Source: Effrenium voratum (lineage: Eukaryota > Sar > Dinophyceae > Suessiales > Symbiodiniaceae). Taken from it: a DNA stretch of 64,000 nucleotides. The notes under the pieces were generated by a model, which worked only from the letters and a program-made list of their open reading frames with translations, did not search any database and was not told the DNA's origin. The first letter of the stretch is position 1; every line of letters starts with the position of its first letter. A program made the position numbers and the translations under genes. The stretch covers positions 619,501 through 683,500 of the forward strand of contig CAUJNA010000835.1 in NCBI GenBank assembly GCA_963377175.1, given 5' to 3'. Of this stretch, positions 27,111 to 38,679 are shown piece after piece.

Positions 27111-30100
27111 GCCAAGACGAATGGTCACCGAATACATGACTCCTTGCAAGGACCTTTTGATCAACCCCCACATGCATTCCAGTCAGTATGGCCCTGCAAA
27201 GTCTCGATTGCCGATGAAGTCCATCGCGTTCCGTGAACAATCATCTTGCGCCGCTGGCCTTTGCCAACTCTGCAGCATCGGCTCTTCGCGACTGAGCCTG
27301 AGCAAGCGCACGAACCCCCAAAGCATGCGTTCCCTGAGATCGACATGTCTAAAGCGGTAGCTGACAACAAGGCAAACTGCACAAGTCAGAATTTGGTTCA
27401 ACAAATCAATGAGTATCTGCCTATTGCGTGAAACACGCGCCATCAATAATGTCTTACAAGCTTATATGCTTTCCCTGCCCTGCAGTATTGCACAAACGGC
27501 AGCTTTGGTGCGTTGCTATGGCTAATGGTCAACATTTGCCGCACCCCCTATCTTGTTGTACTACTTCTTAGAAGCTCTGTCTTTGCTGCATTCCTGCCCG
27601 ACCTCGATTGATCAGTATCACTGTCAACTGAAACACATTGCTTTCCTATCTGCTTCTCAGGCCTCCTATCTCGTTCCCATATCATAGGCATGGTCCGGGG
27701 CTGAACAAAAGCATGCTGCACTGCCACTCAACATCACACCTTCTGCGTTGTTCACTTCAATGATACTGTTTCCTCTCAACCACTGTCGCACAAAGCTTGG
27801 ACAAAAGCAAATAATAGTTAATTACTCAACCCAAACGTGTGCTACCAAACTAGAGCACGAAACGGCGCTGTAGAACTCAATTGTTGGTTTGCTGGTTTAC
27901 TTGTTTGTTTGCAATGAGCTTCACAAAATGCCCTCCTCCTTGATCTGCCTGCGGAACTCTTCGAAGAAAGGCCGCCAAGCAGGCTGCGGAGCAGCAAACC
28001 TGCTACTTGCTTGTTGGTTCCATCGATACAACATTCGCTTCACCCTCAACTACCGTCGACCGGAGTATTGAAATTGAACCTCGCTGATTTATGGCTCGAA
28101 TGAGGTCTTTCAAGAAGGCGCTGTCACAAGGACCACTTTTCTCACAACAGCCTCTCTGGGTGTTTGTAGATGCATGCTTGCCCAATCTATGGGAGGGCTG
28201 TTGTTCACTCCCAGCTCCCAACACAATGTGATGAATCGGTTCGGTCAAGCAGAATAAACCAAACATATACACCTTCTCTCGCACGGCCTTTCACTGTTAT
28301 AGAATTCGGAGTGCCCAGGCCCTGAGTTTCAATTTTCCTGAAGCCTAGCTTCCTAACGCAAAAGCAGACACAGTTGCAATACGCTCTGCTTGGCAATACC
28401 GGCATGATTCGGAAGTCTCACCGAGAAAGAAACAAAAACATGAACAGCAATACACCCAACACACAACCACGCAATTAAGCTGCGTGTCCATATACAATCT
28501 ACAGGTGTAACATGTTGCTTGTTTTGCCAAATGAGCGGAAATTCCGAAATTTAAGCGTAAACTGCCAATTGCATGGTCTGCATCCATTTCTGCTGATTTG
28601 GCCGGATCTTACATCTACCGCGTGGCTCGAACGGCTTTCATGTTGGCACCTTCCAAATAGGAGTGGGACACGTAGGTTTCCTTGACATGGTGCAAAAATG
28701 CGCCACAATCCCCAACAAGATAAGTTTTGTAAGGTTCATCAGCCCTCAACTGTTGGAATCGATGGATGTGTGGCAAATCCTTCAAACTTGGCCGCCTGAA
28801 ATATGCGGAAATCGGCGGAAAGGCCCAAAAACAACTTGTTTGCACATATGACATGTGTTGCTTGAACAAGTTGCTGACAGGGTAACAGGCCTGCTACGTG
28901 GCTCTCATGAAAAGCTGGTGAGGAATGGTCCTCGACGTGGTAATTTTGATGACTGTCCAAGGTTAAAAAGGTCTAGAAAACGTAGGCTTGGATTGAACAT
29001 GGAGTTGATGAGCGCCAAAGAGTGGCTGGCAAGCAACAAGGAGAGGTCGAACCGAGATCCAGGTACATTTGGTACATAAGTGTTTTTCCAACAATTCGCG
29101 TTCTCTTGTTTAAGGAACATGTTGCGAAGTTGTTCAGAAAGAAGTTCTAGGTAGGTGCAACAATACATTGATACAGGTTCTGTACATACGCTGAAGTCTT
29201 GGCGTCTTATAGCAACCAAGCTTCCGCAGTGTGCTTCGCCGGGCCCAGGCGAGCAGGCCCTCAGCTGAGCGGCTCAAGAACTTCATGTGACTTCAAAAGG
29301 CAAAAGTGAAGAGGTGAACAAGGAGATGCGTTTGCCCTAAGACACGACGGAGGAGCAGAAATTGCGCGCTACCTTGCCTTGATGTAAGGCCAACACTGGA
29401 TGGTGCACCCAGCAGGATGGGCTTGGCCCAGTGGCTAGGAAGACCTGGTGCACGTGGACGAAGGCATGTGACATGTGAGCTTGGGGCTTGCTTGCAACCC
29501 GCAAACAAGAAAGGCTTTGCCCAGTGCTGCAAGAGTTTGGACCCCGCAGATGTGCATTATCGACAGCCTGCCGAAGAGTTGAGCTGGCACGTGCCGGCTA
29601 GGCATTTTGCGCCGATGATGGTTATTGTCTTAACATACAAGTTGTATCAAGTTGTATCAAGTTGTATCAAGTTGTCATGTCAACAAAACAACCCAGTTGG
29701 GCCAGTTTGCCGGAGGCCGCCAAAGGGTACTCCGAACACTTTGGGGTTCAGTGGAAAACGATATAGCCAAACCCCAAAAAAACATAATATCCTTGTTTAA
29801 TCCAATATGGTCCAATGGTATACAGTATGGGGGCCCAGAAGCTTCTTTTTTTGATGGCCATGTCTCGCGAGGGAAGCTGGCCAGGATTGCAGTGACCTGC
29901 AAGCAACCTTGAGCATCCCAGCCTGGTAGTTCAAGATCCCGCCCAGAAATGTCTTTTGCAATTGACTGTGCGAAATTGTGTTGTTGTTTCTCAGACAGCC
30001 ATTTTGAGCAGCTGCATTGCAGCATTGCTATGCTAAGTATGCGATTGGTGAAGCTCTTGCAGACCACACCAAGCCTTGCACAAAACCCTGATTGCCCATG

Positions 30101-33100
30101 TAGCAAACGAAGTATTGCAAAGTACACTTGGGTGGCTCCGGCTCGAATCTCACAACTTTTTACTAAAACTTGTCCATGTGCGGAAACCAACGTTATCGTT
30201 TATGGGGCTTCGCGTTTGTCACCCTTTTGAGCAAATGCCAGGCGACGAGATCACTATGACATGTTTTTTTGTTTAATACTGAGAGTTTAGCCGACTGCTC
30301 AGATGCGCAACACTTTTGCACCTGGTCATCATGGAACACGCCAACATCTTCCCTGCCCTGCCTGCTGGGCTCAGCTCCATGACCCGTACGCTGAGCCGAA
30401 ATGCAAGCGATCTCCACTCCCGTCCAATCGCTCGCTAAGTAATGACTAATGACAGGCTATGCCAGGTATGGACTCTGAGAACTATTGTATGAACGCCTGC
30501 AACACTATTAACAGAAACTATAGGAAACCATTCAACATCCATACCCCAGCAGCATTCTTCATGACAATGCATGTTGGCACTGTAATTGCCCGGAAGCCAT
30601 CCTACCTCAATCAATGAAGTGTTGCAACACGGACACGTGCCTGGACGCAGCGTGCAACGACCTGGGCGCTCTGGCTCTAGCCCAGTGTGTTTAATTTTGC
30701 ATGTGCCCTTCACTACACTGAAGAGCTAACCATGTCACTCTGAGAACGCGACTCATTCTGAAGTTGGCATAAGGCAGGCAGCAGTGGACCGCCCTCTTCG
30801 GCGTCCCACGGTATCTCCTAAGTCCGCCGTCTCTGTGCAAACTGCCCGGTAGGAAAAATATGTCTCTCTGACAAAAGCAAGCAGAAGCGAGCTCAACCAG
30901 GGGCGCCTCAAGCCCTGAATTGTGCTCCCTTTGGTGAAAAAGTCCAATGTATCTAAAGGCCCTTCCGGGAAGGGCTGCCAGACAAAGGACCCCGCAGGAA
31001 GGGCCGTTCTGTTTTCAATGCTTTTCGGGTCTTGTGGGAGCCCGCTCAATCCTATCCGGCTTGGTGGAATTCAAGCTGAAAGACTGTTTCTCACTTAGCC
31101 TACCGAGATGCACTCAAGTGCAGTTTTTTGCTCACTGCGACGTAAGCGCAAATGCGAAGCTCGCATCACCGTGTACTTAACAGTGTTGCTAGCTATTTTG
31201 CGTGTGTCAAACTGGCTACAGAGTGGTGCTCATTGCAGTGGCTTTAATTCTTGACAAAGCAAGGCCCATGCAGTCCAGACAATGAAATTGAAATCACAAA
31301 ACCCGACATTCACGCTAAATCACGCTAATTTAACGCTCTGGAGGGTCCTTTCACGCGCTCAGAGGTCCTTCTCACGCTAATTCACGTGGAATTCTTGCTC
31401 GCCGATTTGACAACTTGATTTGTCCAAACCACGTCATTGCCATTGTAAGATGCAACAAATGATGCCCTTGTCTTTGCGTTTCTCCAATTAGTCCTGTGTG
31501 CCGGAGTAGTGTCCTATTCAGGACTTCCATTTTGCGCCTTGCCCCAAGTGCTCGGATTCGAGCGCAGGCCTCAAACCTCATTGTCATCTAAACTTTCCAA
31601 GGAGTCAATTGCCAAGTTCATGAAACACACAATTTCCGCCGACTTGGTAAGCCTGCATGGCATGGCCAGCAAAGCATGCGCGCACACACCTCCCAGGAGG
31701 TCCTTTGTAAAGGACCCTCTTGGGAGGGCCGTTGACAGACTGGGAAAACAAAGCTGGCAAAACGTCGGTCAAGTGTTTGGCTTGCGCCAGCATGTTCCTG
31801 GAAACATGTTTTACTTCGAGCAATCCTATGCAACTTGCGCGCTAAACACTGCAACCACACAGGTGCCAAAAGATCAATCCGACTGCGTGAGGGCCTTAAG
31901 CATGCCGCTCTCTGACGCAGGAGCGGACAGACTCAAGCGAACCAAAATGCAGCTTGTCTTCGAGGGGCCAGCCAAGCTCTTGCAACGACACGTCATCTGC
32001 AGCCAAGCTCTACAGCCAAGATCCAACTACAAAGGCCGATGGCAGCTGAAGTGGGCGCCGCGGGCAGGTTTTGTTTTACTGGTTCAACTCCAACTGTCCA
32101 CTGGCTTCGGCAGCCGAACTTTTCCTGCGTGAGCAGTGCGTCCTGAACTGATCTGCACACCTGTCCTGGTCCGGGCAGTGGCGGGAGCCTCACCAGCTGC
32201 CCTTGTCTGAGCTGTCGCAGCTGTCCTCTCCAAAAATGAGTTCCTGTACTGAAATATGTGTGAAATGGTGCTGCCAAATCCTTACACAGGCCAATTTAAA
32301 GCTGACGGTTGCTACCTCCTCCTTTTTGATGCTTCAATGTATCGCTTTGCTCAATCAACTCAGACCTACGATTAATTAGTGATCAACTGCCTGGTGCAAC
32401 CATCTGAGCGGCCCATTAAATGCATATGAGAACAAGAGAGGGCTACCCCCCCAGCTCTTGGAGAAACGTAAAGGCCTTCATGTCCTTCCCAAGTCCCTCC
32501 CAAAACAGAAAAACAATGTGTCACTCTGCAAACTTCGACCAAGGCTCGAAACCCAGAGTTTGCTCATCCAGCCAATGCCTGGGCAGACTTTGGTTTTGAG
32601 CGCGAAACACATTCATAAAACAAACAGCTCTACATTTCTGCCACATTCCGAAACTCTGCCATGCCCGCCGCTCCCGCCTGTCTTCCAGGTCCAGTTTCAA
32701 CCTCCTCTGTTCCTACCAGGTCAACAATCCCTTAAAAGGTGGTCGAATCCTTTTTCTTTTGTTGGAGCCTTGTTGCAAAGTTGTTTAAAGAAAATAGCGT
32801 CCAGCCCTCACTGATGAACGAGAAACGATCGTCAACTCTTATCCAAGCCTGAGCACGTCCTGCTCCCAGCGCACCCAACTCTTTCCGGGACCAACTGTAG
32901 TGCAGCCCCGCCAAATTGAAAGCCCTTCCTCAAAAAGAGATTGAAAGGCAACGCAAAGGAAGCCACATTTAAAGCCAAACTACAAGGCATTCCTCAAAGC
33001 AGCTGTTCAAGCAAAGTGAAGGCAGCCGATTTGAAAGTCCATGTCAGGAGCCAGGGCCCAAAAATTCAGCCTCCACTGCTTTGGCTGGATATGTTTAAAC

Positions 33101-33529
33101 AAATCTTTACCGGTTTCGGGGGGACCCTTTGTTGATCAGACTCCAACACCAATGTTATTTAGAGCCGGCTGGCTCATAAAATCAAGTCGTTCGTGTTTCA
33201 AGCCTCATCTACCATAAAGCCCCCGCCTTGTTCAGCGGTACTGTGATGAGCGGTGCCTGACATTGGGGAAGGACTTGGCATGGCTCTAGCCTTGATATGT
33301 TGCGTTCCCATGTTCAGTCTCAGTAGTTACTTTGACATGCCCAAGCCTTGATGCGCCTTCATAAAGAACATGCTGGCCACTTTGGCAGGCTGCCACCATG
33401 CCTCTGTCTGTAACATGATATTTTTTGTCACTGCATTGTTTGAGAGCTTGGCACACAACATATACATTGGTGCATCTGCGTGGCCCAACACCACGCGGCA
33501 TGCCGTTACCTTTGCCATGGCTCAGGCCC
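27111..33529. other. Long unassigned algal stretch
   Basis: I find no exon that I can defend. It contains a 10-bp repeat caagttgtat in four tandem copies (29638-29676), a long hairpin at 31689-31727, and a 9-bp inverted repeat at 30959-31005 (ggcccttcc/ggaagggcc). Open frames here (for example 31509-32132 plus, 29675-30190 minus) lack recognisable motifs. Confidence 0.5.
31689..31727. repeat. Near-perfect 19-bp hairpin
   Basis: The left arm 31689-31706 (cctcccaggaggtccttt) and right arm 31709-31727 are complementary except for one mismatch and one bulge, with a 2-nt centre. The arms are too long for chance; it is a likely remnant of a small fold-back element. Confidence 0.7.
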
Positions 33530-33633
33530 AAGTGCCTCGAACGGGTTGTCGATATCCTCCTCCGGCACGAAGCCGTAGGTTGCCCAAAGTGCAGCCGTGG
33601 ACAACTCGTCGTACAAATGGACGAGCTCTTCGC
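33530..33633 (-). CDS. SET-domain methyltransferase exon (C-terminal SET motif)
   Basis: The minus strand after ctcggtcgcagcag reads GEELVHLYDELSTAALWATY (first residue split by the intron), then GFVPEEDIDNPFEAL. This matches the late SET-domain signature of the RuBisCO-methyltransferase/SETD3 group: GEEl...Y...s...L...YGFv..dNp. Such enzymes methylate lysine or histidine of non-histone proteins. The 3' border at 33530 is tentative. It lies downstream, on the same strand, of SET-like exons at 36.6-38.7 kb. A terminal-looking exon at 35.9 kb lies between, so this may be a second, tandem gene. Confidence 0.55.
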
Positions 33634-35882
33634 CTGCTGCGACCGAGAAAAAAAGGCAACCGCAAGCAGCCTGGTTCAAATAAAATCTCCAAGCGTACTC
33701 TTGACTGCGTATGACTCTTCCAGTATAGTATCATCAAGTCGCTACGTGCCATGTGCCATGCATGTAAGTGTGTGGATGCAGCGTAGATGAATATACAATG
33801 TATATTACATATTATATATATATATGGCTTCCGTTCAAAAAGGCCGGCTAAGCAGCTATATACAGTATGTTCATAATTCCTGTTGCATCTTGTTTTTTCC
33901 TTTTCGACATGAAGCGGGCCCCCACCTAAATCATGCAAATCCCACTGGCAGCGCTAGCTTCGCGCTAGCTCGGCGCTAGGTCGGGGACGTTAGTTGACGT
34001 GGCACGTGAGATGCGCACGCATGGCCCTTCTGTCCGGGGGCTCTCAGCGCTCGAGGCATTCCTTGCTTGCAACGCGAAAGTGCTGCGTCTGCCAAGAGAT
34101 CTGCACGTGTCTTTTGCGAAAGTGACGCGCCTGCCATGCCTGCCCTTCCGAAAGCGTTGCGCCTGCCACGAAATCTGCGAAAAATAAGAAAACATGGGCA
34201 GTTTTTCGCGCTAGCTCCGCGCTAGCAGGCAGTTGCCAACTTGAACACGTGGGCACGTGCCTGGTTGGAGGCAATACCCAAGAAACCACTTGCATGTTTC
34301 TTGGCTGTGGTTGGTAGTCAGGCCAAGTAAAGCTATATACGCATTTCCGTTTTGCTACTTGCTGAAGATGTGGTGTAGAACGTTGGGATTTATTGTGTGT
34401 TTGAATATCCTATAGCAGCAGCTTTAAGAAAAGGCCCGCGCTAGTGCGCCTGTCAGTGGTTTGCACGTTTCTTAGTCAAACGTATTGTGCCGCAATGGTT
34501 ACGTGTTCATATGGCCCGAATGATACGGGCCCCCATGGAATGGCGATTTACGCTACAAAACTGGGAGCCAACATTTTGACAACCAGCCATATACACATGT
34601 AAACACATCACGTGGTGACGTTTGAAAAGCTGACGGTAAAGGCCGTGCGTCTGCTCTCAGCAGCACTGACCAGGCAGATAGCACTGCACAACGTGGGGGA
34701 TGCGGCCAGCCGAACATTTGTCGGACAATACAGGCAAACAAACATGGCTTGGCATCTTCAGCATCATAGACTCGGGTAAGGGGCGTTACTGCACATCTTT
34801 TGGCTTCATGAGTTTTTCAGCTTCCGCAATCATGTTTGCTTCCGTTCTGACTTTGTTCTGCTGTTTCGTTTCCTTTTGCTTCCTTTAGCTTCCTTTAGCT
34901 TCCTTTAGCTTCCCTTGTGTTCCTTTACCTTGGCTTTTTTCACTTCTTTTCTTTCCTTTGACTTCCTTTGCCCATTCCAAGTATGGCAGTAAACCCCCTT
35001 GCTCCACCTCCAAGAGTCTATGACAGTAGCCCGACAGGTACTGAGGCCCCTGAGCGCCTTCTTGTACTGGGCACTCTGCTTGTAGCAGCGCACCAGACTC
35101 GATTGTGCCACGAAACCTTGGAATCAGGCTGGCTGCATAGCTGCATCCGTCCATACAGTACACTATGCAAGCAACAATATGGTCTGACAAAAGATAGTAT
35201 GGCATTTTTCCAATCTGAACAAACACGCGGCTAACATTGGAATTTGATTATTAATGGCCTTAAAGCAACCCAAAACGGAATGAGCCATGCCAAGCTGGAG
35301 CGTAGGTAATTCTAGGTTGCCGCACGTGCCGTGATAGCATGAACATCTAGACACAAGCACCCTGGTTGGCCATTCGGAATCGGTGACGCAAAAGGGGAGC
35401 AGCTATCACTGTTGATGCCCAGCATAGTGCAACATGATTAACCGGGACCAGAACCAAAAGAAGGACTCATGAATAGACCTACATGATCTATCGGGATCAA
35501 GAGCCTAAATTAATGCTCAGTTCTACCATTTATTTTGCTACCTTCAACTACAGCTGACGCCCAAAGCGTCAACCATATTCTGGGTTAGCCACAAAGGAAT
35601 CATGACTTGACTCTGCCTGAATATGTCTGCGCCAGGCCACACACAATTCCAGCTAGATGCACCCGAGCTCAGCGGCAAAAAGTTGTTGAAGAGATCCTGA
35701 GATCGAAGCCGCGACAGGACAAACTGCTGCAGTTTGTCTCTGAACTGAGGAACATGCAGTGAAACAGCTGCGTAACTACTAGTCAAATCTGCAAAGCTCA
35801 TGCTATATTAGGTTGCCCGTCCAAGGCAGCATTTCATGTTCAAGGCTAGGCATATGGGAGGCTGCACCCTGCGACCTGGCTG
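33634..35882. other. No confident gene; 11-bp repeats at 33951 and 34208
   Basis: cgcgctagctc-type 11-bp units occur three times at about 33951-33984 and twice at 34208-34231, bracketing about 220 bp. A minus-strand frame around 35620-35757 (FRDKLQQFVLSRLRSQDLFN) follows a cctcag acceptor and could be an exon of unknown family. A (TA)n run is at 33813-33824. Confidence 0.4.
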
Positions 35883-36039
35883 TCACTTGCCCTTCTTGTC
35901 GTCATGCTCAGCATGCCGCCTGAAGTAAGTTGCCACGCCAAGGGCCTGGGGGACCTTGGCCTCGTGTGATTGTCAAGCTGCGATGAAGGGAACTAGTGCA
36001 CGGACAGCCTCGCCATCAGCTGTGGCCAGGTTGAAGGAC
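35883..36039 (-). CDS. Probable terminal exon with an internal in-frame TGA
   Basis: After an acceptor gatacag ending at 36040 the minus strand reads SFNLATADGEAVRALVPFIA, one more Ala, then TGA (35975-35973). The same frame then continues QSHEAKVPQALGVATYFRRH and ends AEHDDKKGK at TGA 35885-35883. Both halves look like protein, so the middle TGA is odd: a nonsense mutation, a base error (CGA would give Arg), or less likely recoding. It lies downstream of SET-like exons on the same strand and may be their last exon. No family is recognised. Confidence 0.4.
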
Positions 36040-36656
36040 CTGTATCATGGCAAGCAAAACGTGCTTCTTCTTTTTTTCTGCGGGGGTTTACAATGTTTTT
36101 GGGGCTATGAATGGTTAAGTGTGCTCTGAGTCGTTTGCGTGGCCACGTGACGTAACATGCATAGGAAAAGCAGGCAGACGGCAGCAGCTCACAGACTTGC
36201 TTCGTGTGGTTGTCGAAGAAGGTTCGGTCATCGGGAAGTAGAACTCACGCATTGGTGTGAAGACAGCAAATCAAAAACACAGCGTAACGGGCGTCTCGGT
36301 TTCATTTGGCAAGCATGAGAATCGGCCAATTGACTGAGAATCGGTTTGAGAATCGGTTTGAGAATCGGTTTGGGTCCCACTCCGACCCTCGGTTTAGCAA
36401 CAATTGCAGGCTTTAAACCTCGCCCAGCTCCTGAGTAGCACAGGATGCAACTCGAAAGAACCCAAGACACCATTTGTGTCTTCATGGCTTCTGTGGTATC
36501 GTTTTTTCCTCAACATCGTTTTACAATGATTTAGGCCTGCAAACCAAGTTAAGGGATGGCCCCTTACACAACAATAAGGCGTGTTTGCTTTTAACAGAAT
36601 TCCGACCCACTTTAGATGAACATGGCCGGCACTTCGGCTAGGCTTCTCCGGCTGGC

Positions 36657-38679
36657 CTTGAGTCCACGACAGCCAGCGCCCACATCTCGTCAGCAGAAGC
36701 CCCTCGTCGATTCAATCTTGCCTTGACATTGTTGAACGGCCCATCCAACTGCAAAAACACTCCTTGTCCCCAGACAACATGCACGAACTTCGATAATCTG
36801 TGTGCTCCGTGGCGCAAAGCCGCACATCCCGTCTCTGTCAGGTGCCATGCACTACAACCACTCTCTGAGAACTTGGCTGAAAAAATGTGATGTGCAAGGG
36901 CACTTCCATCGAACAGCTCTGCAAGATACCTAAGCCACAAGCACAAGACAGGGCCTCGCAAACTGGTGAAGTCTTGCACTGTATTACAATATTTGAATCA
37001 AACTTGATCCCTCGTATTGAGCCTACACGGGCTTATTCGTTTCTGATATCTGGTTGTATGCCTCAGCCGTGTCCAAAAGTGACAGTGCCAAAGCCAAGAG
37101 GCTCAGCTTGCTGAAGCTCCTTTGGCCACAGCAGGGGATGCAAAGGCGCCAAGTCCTCAGCCACGCCGTTGCATCGATCAGTGGCATGGGCGACATGTTA
37201 GATTTCGCCCAAGCACGCCCAGCCATGGTTGCAGGCATTCGGCGAATTGAACATGCATAAGCTGTTCCTGCCCAGGCGCTATCTTATCTGGCAAGGACTG
37301 GAAGTACGGCTGAAACCTGCATACCGGGCTGTTTGTGTTTTGCAGCCCCTGTCGTGAGTGGCCCAAAAGAGAAAGAGATACAAAGGAAGGGTATGCGGAA
37401 ATGGCCCATGCACAGCGCAATGAGCAAAGCAGGCTAAGCAATTCTCAACGTGTGGAACATCTACACAACCTCTGATCCTCCAACATCCTCAAACCTGACT
37501 TCACGTCAAAAATACATTGAGATAAAACCGAGAAGAAAAAGGGATGCCATTCCTTGAAGCCGAGGTAGCCGTGAGTCTGCGTCCTGGTATTCCTGCCTCA
37601 ATTTCCGCACGAGCGACAAACTGATTCTCTTTGTCCTGCTTATCATAGCCTGAAAAGTTGAGGCACTTTGGATTCTCTTGAATGAGCCCAAATGTGGCAA
37701 AGTGGTAAGCAAAAGCACGGCATGGCGCATGCTACCTTGGCTCTCATTCATGGATGCCCGTGGCTGGCCCCGTGACTTGGAGCGTCTGGGTTGCCCCGCA
37801 ACAGCGCCGTTGCGAGGGATTCAGCGTCAGCATCGCCTAGTGCAACTTGGAGTGTCACGAAAACCGACGAGAGACGGATGAGCGGTGCTCATGTTCAAGG
37901 TGCCCTTCTCTAAGCACAAAGCCGCCTGGCATCAGCAGCGCTTGGCTGGGAACTTTACCTGACAAGTCGCCATCTTCGTTGCCGCTTGTTTCTGGGAAAG
38001 GTACGTAACTAATTGGCCAGCTAAGGAACGCATCTGTGCTGAAAGAGGCTCTCACACCAGAAATGACCGTCCTCGTATCCTCGCACATTTGTGAGTGCTC
38101 GATGCAAAGTCTGCAGCCAGGTTACAAACCAATTCGCCCGCTTCAAAGCTGCGGGCAGCAAACACGCCGAGGCCTCCAAGGTGAAAGACAAACTGCAAAA
38201 TCCAACACCAAGCGTGCCATTGGTATTGCTGCTGCAATGTGCCTCCGTCAGCATAGGCGCCTGGGCGCATTGGTGTGCAAAGCCAAGTTGGAGCGCGGGT
38301 CTTGTGCGACAAATCCATGCCCTTCAACTACCTCAAGCATCACAGTTGGACAAACATGGACTGCCTCCCGGCACTTCCCAAATGCCTAAGGCCTTGCTGA
38401 AAGGAAGGAGGTAAAAGCTGCGCAGCCAAATTCCCAGCTGCGAGGTTCAGCCAGGTGGCTTTGTCTAATGCGCAACTTGTCAAGGCCTTCCACATCTGGT
38501 AAATCCTGCAACAGCATCCACACAAAACTGGTAAACAAGTTCTGTAGTGCCCAGCAAAAGACTTCCGTGCGGCAAGACATTGACGTGTTTGCAACCTCTA
38601 TGTTCTTCGGATGTTGACAGCTGCCAAATATCCTTGTCGCCTTTCCAGTCAACCTCAGGATCCAGAATCCGCAGCAAAA
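36657..38679 (-). CDS. SET-domain methyltransferase-like gene, at least five exon pieces
   Basis: Minus-strand pieces in 5'-3' order: 38679-38596 (LLRILDPEVDWKGDKDIWQL; acceptor cttgttttcag), 38505-38419 (DLPDVEGLDKLRIRQSHLAE; acceptor gctgttgcag), 38173-38130 (GLGVFAARSFEAGEL, the usual start of a SET domain), 37155-37084 (DLAPLHPLLWPKELQQAEPL, like the insert region LP...P.lW...el..L), and 36721-36657 (ARLNRRGASADEMWALAVVD, then SR, like f.WA..vv.SR). The order agrees with SETD3/RuBisCO-methyltransferase proteins. Several inferred donors are GC, as in the cyclophilin gene. The NH catalytic exon has not been found. Phases of the first two pieces do not fit directly, so an exon is missing or a border is wrong. 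Confidence 0.5.

Noticed and set aside
29675..30190. 171-codon minus-strand frame
   Set aside because: No recognisable motif, no splice context, and a composition like neighbouring noncoding frames.
35973..35975. Selenocysteine codon
   Set aside because: No cysteine-equivalent context or insertion hairpin was evident; a point mutation or base error is more likely.
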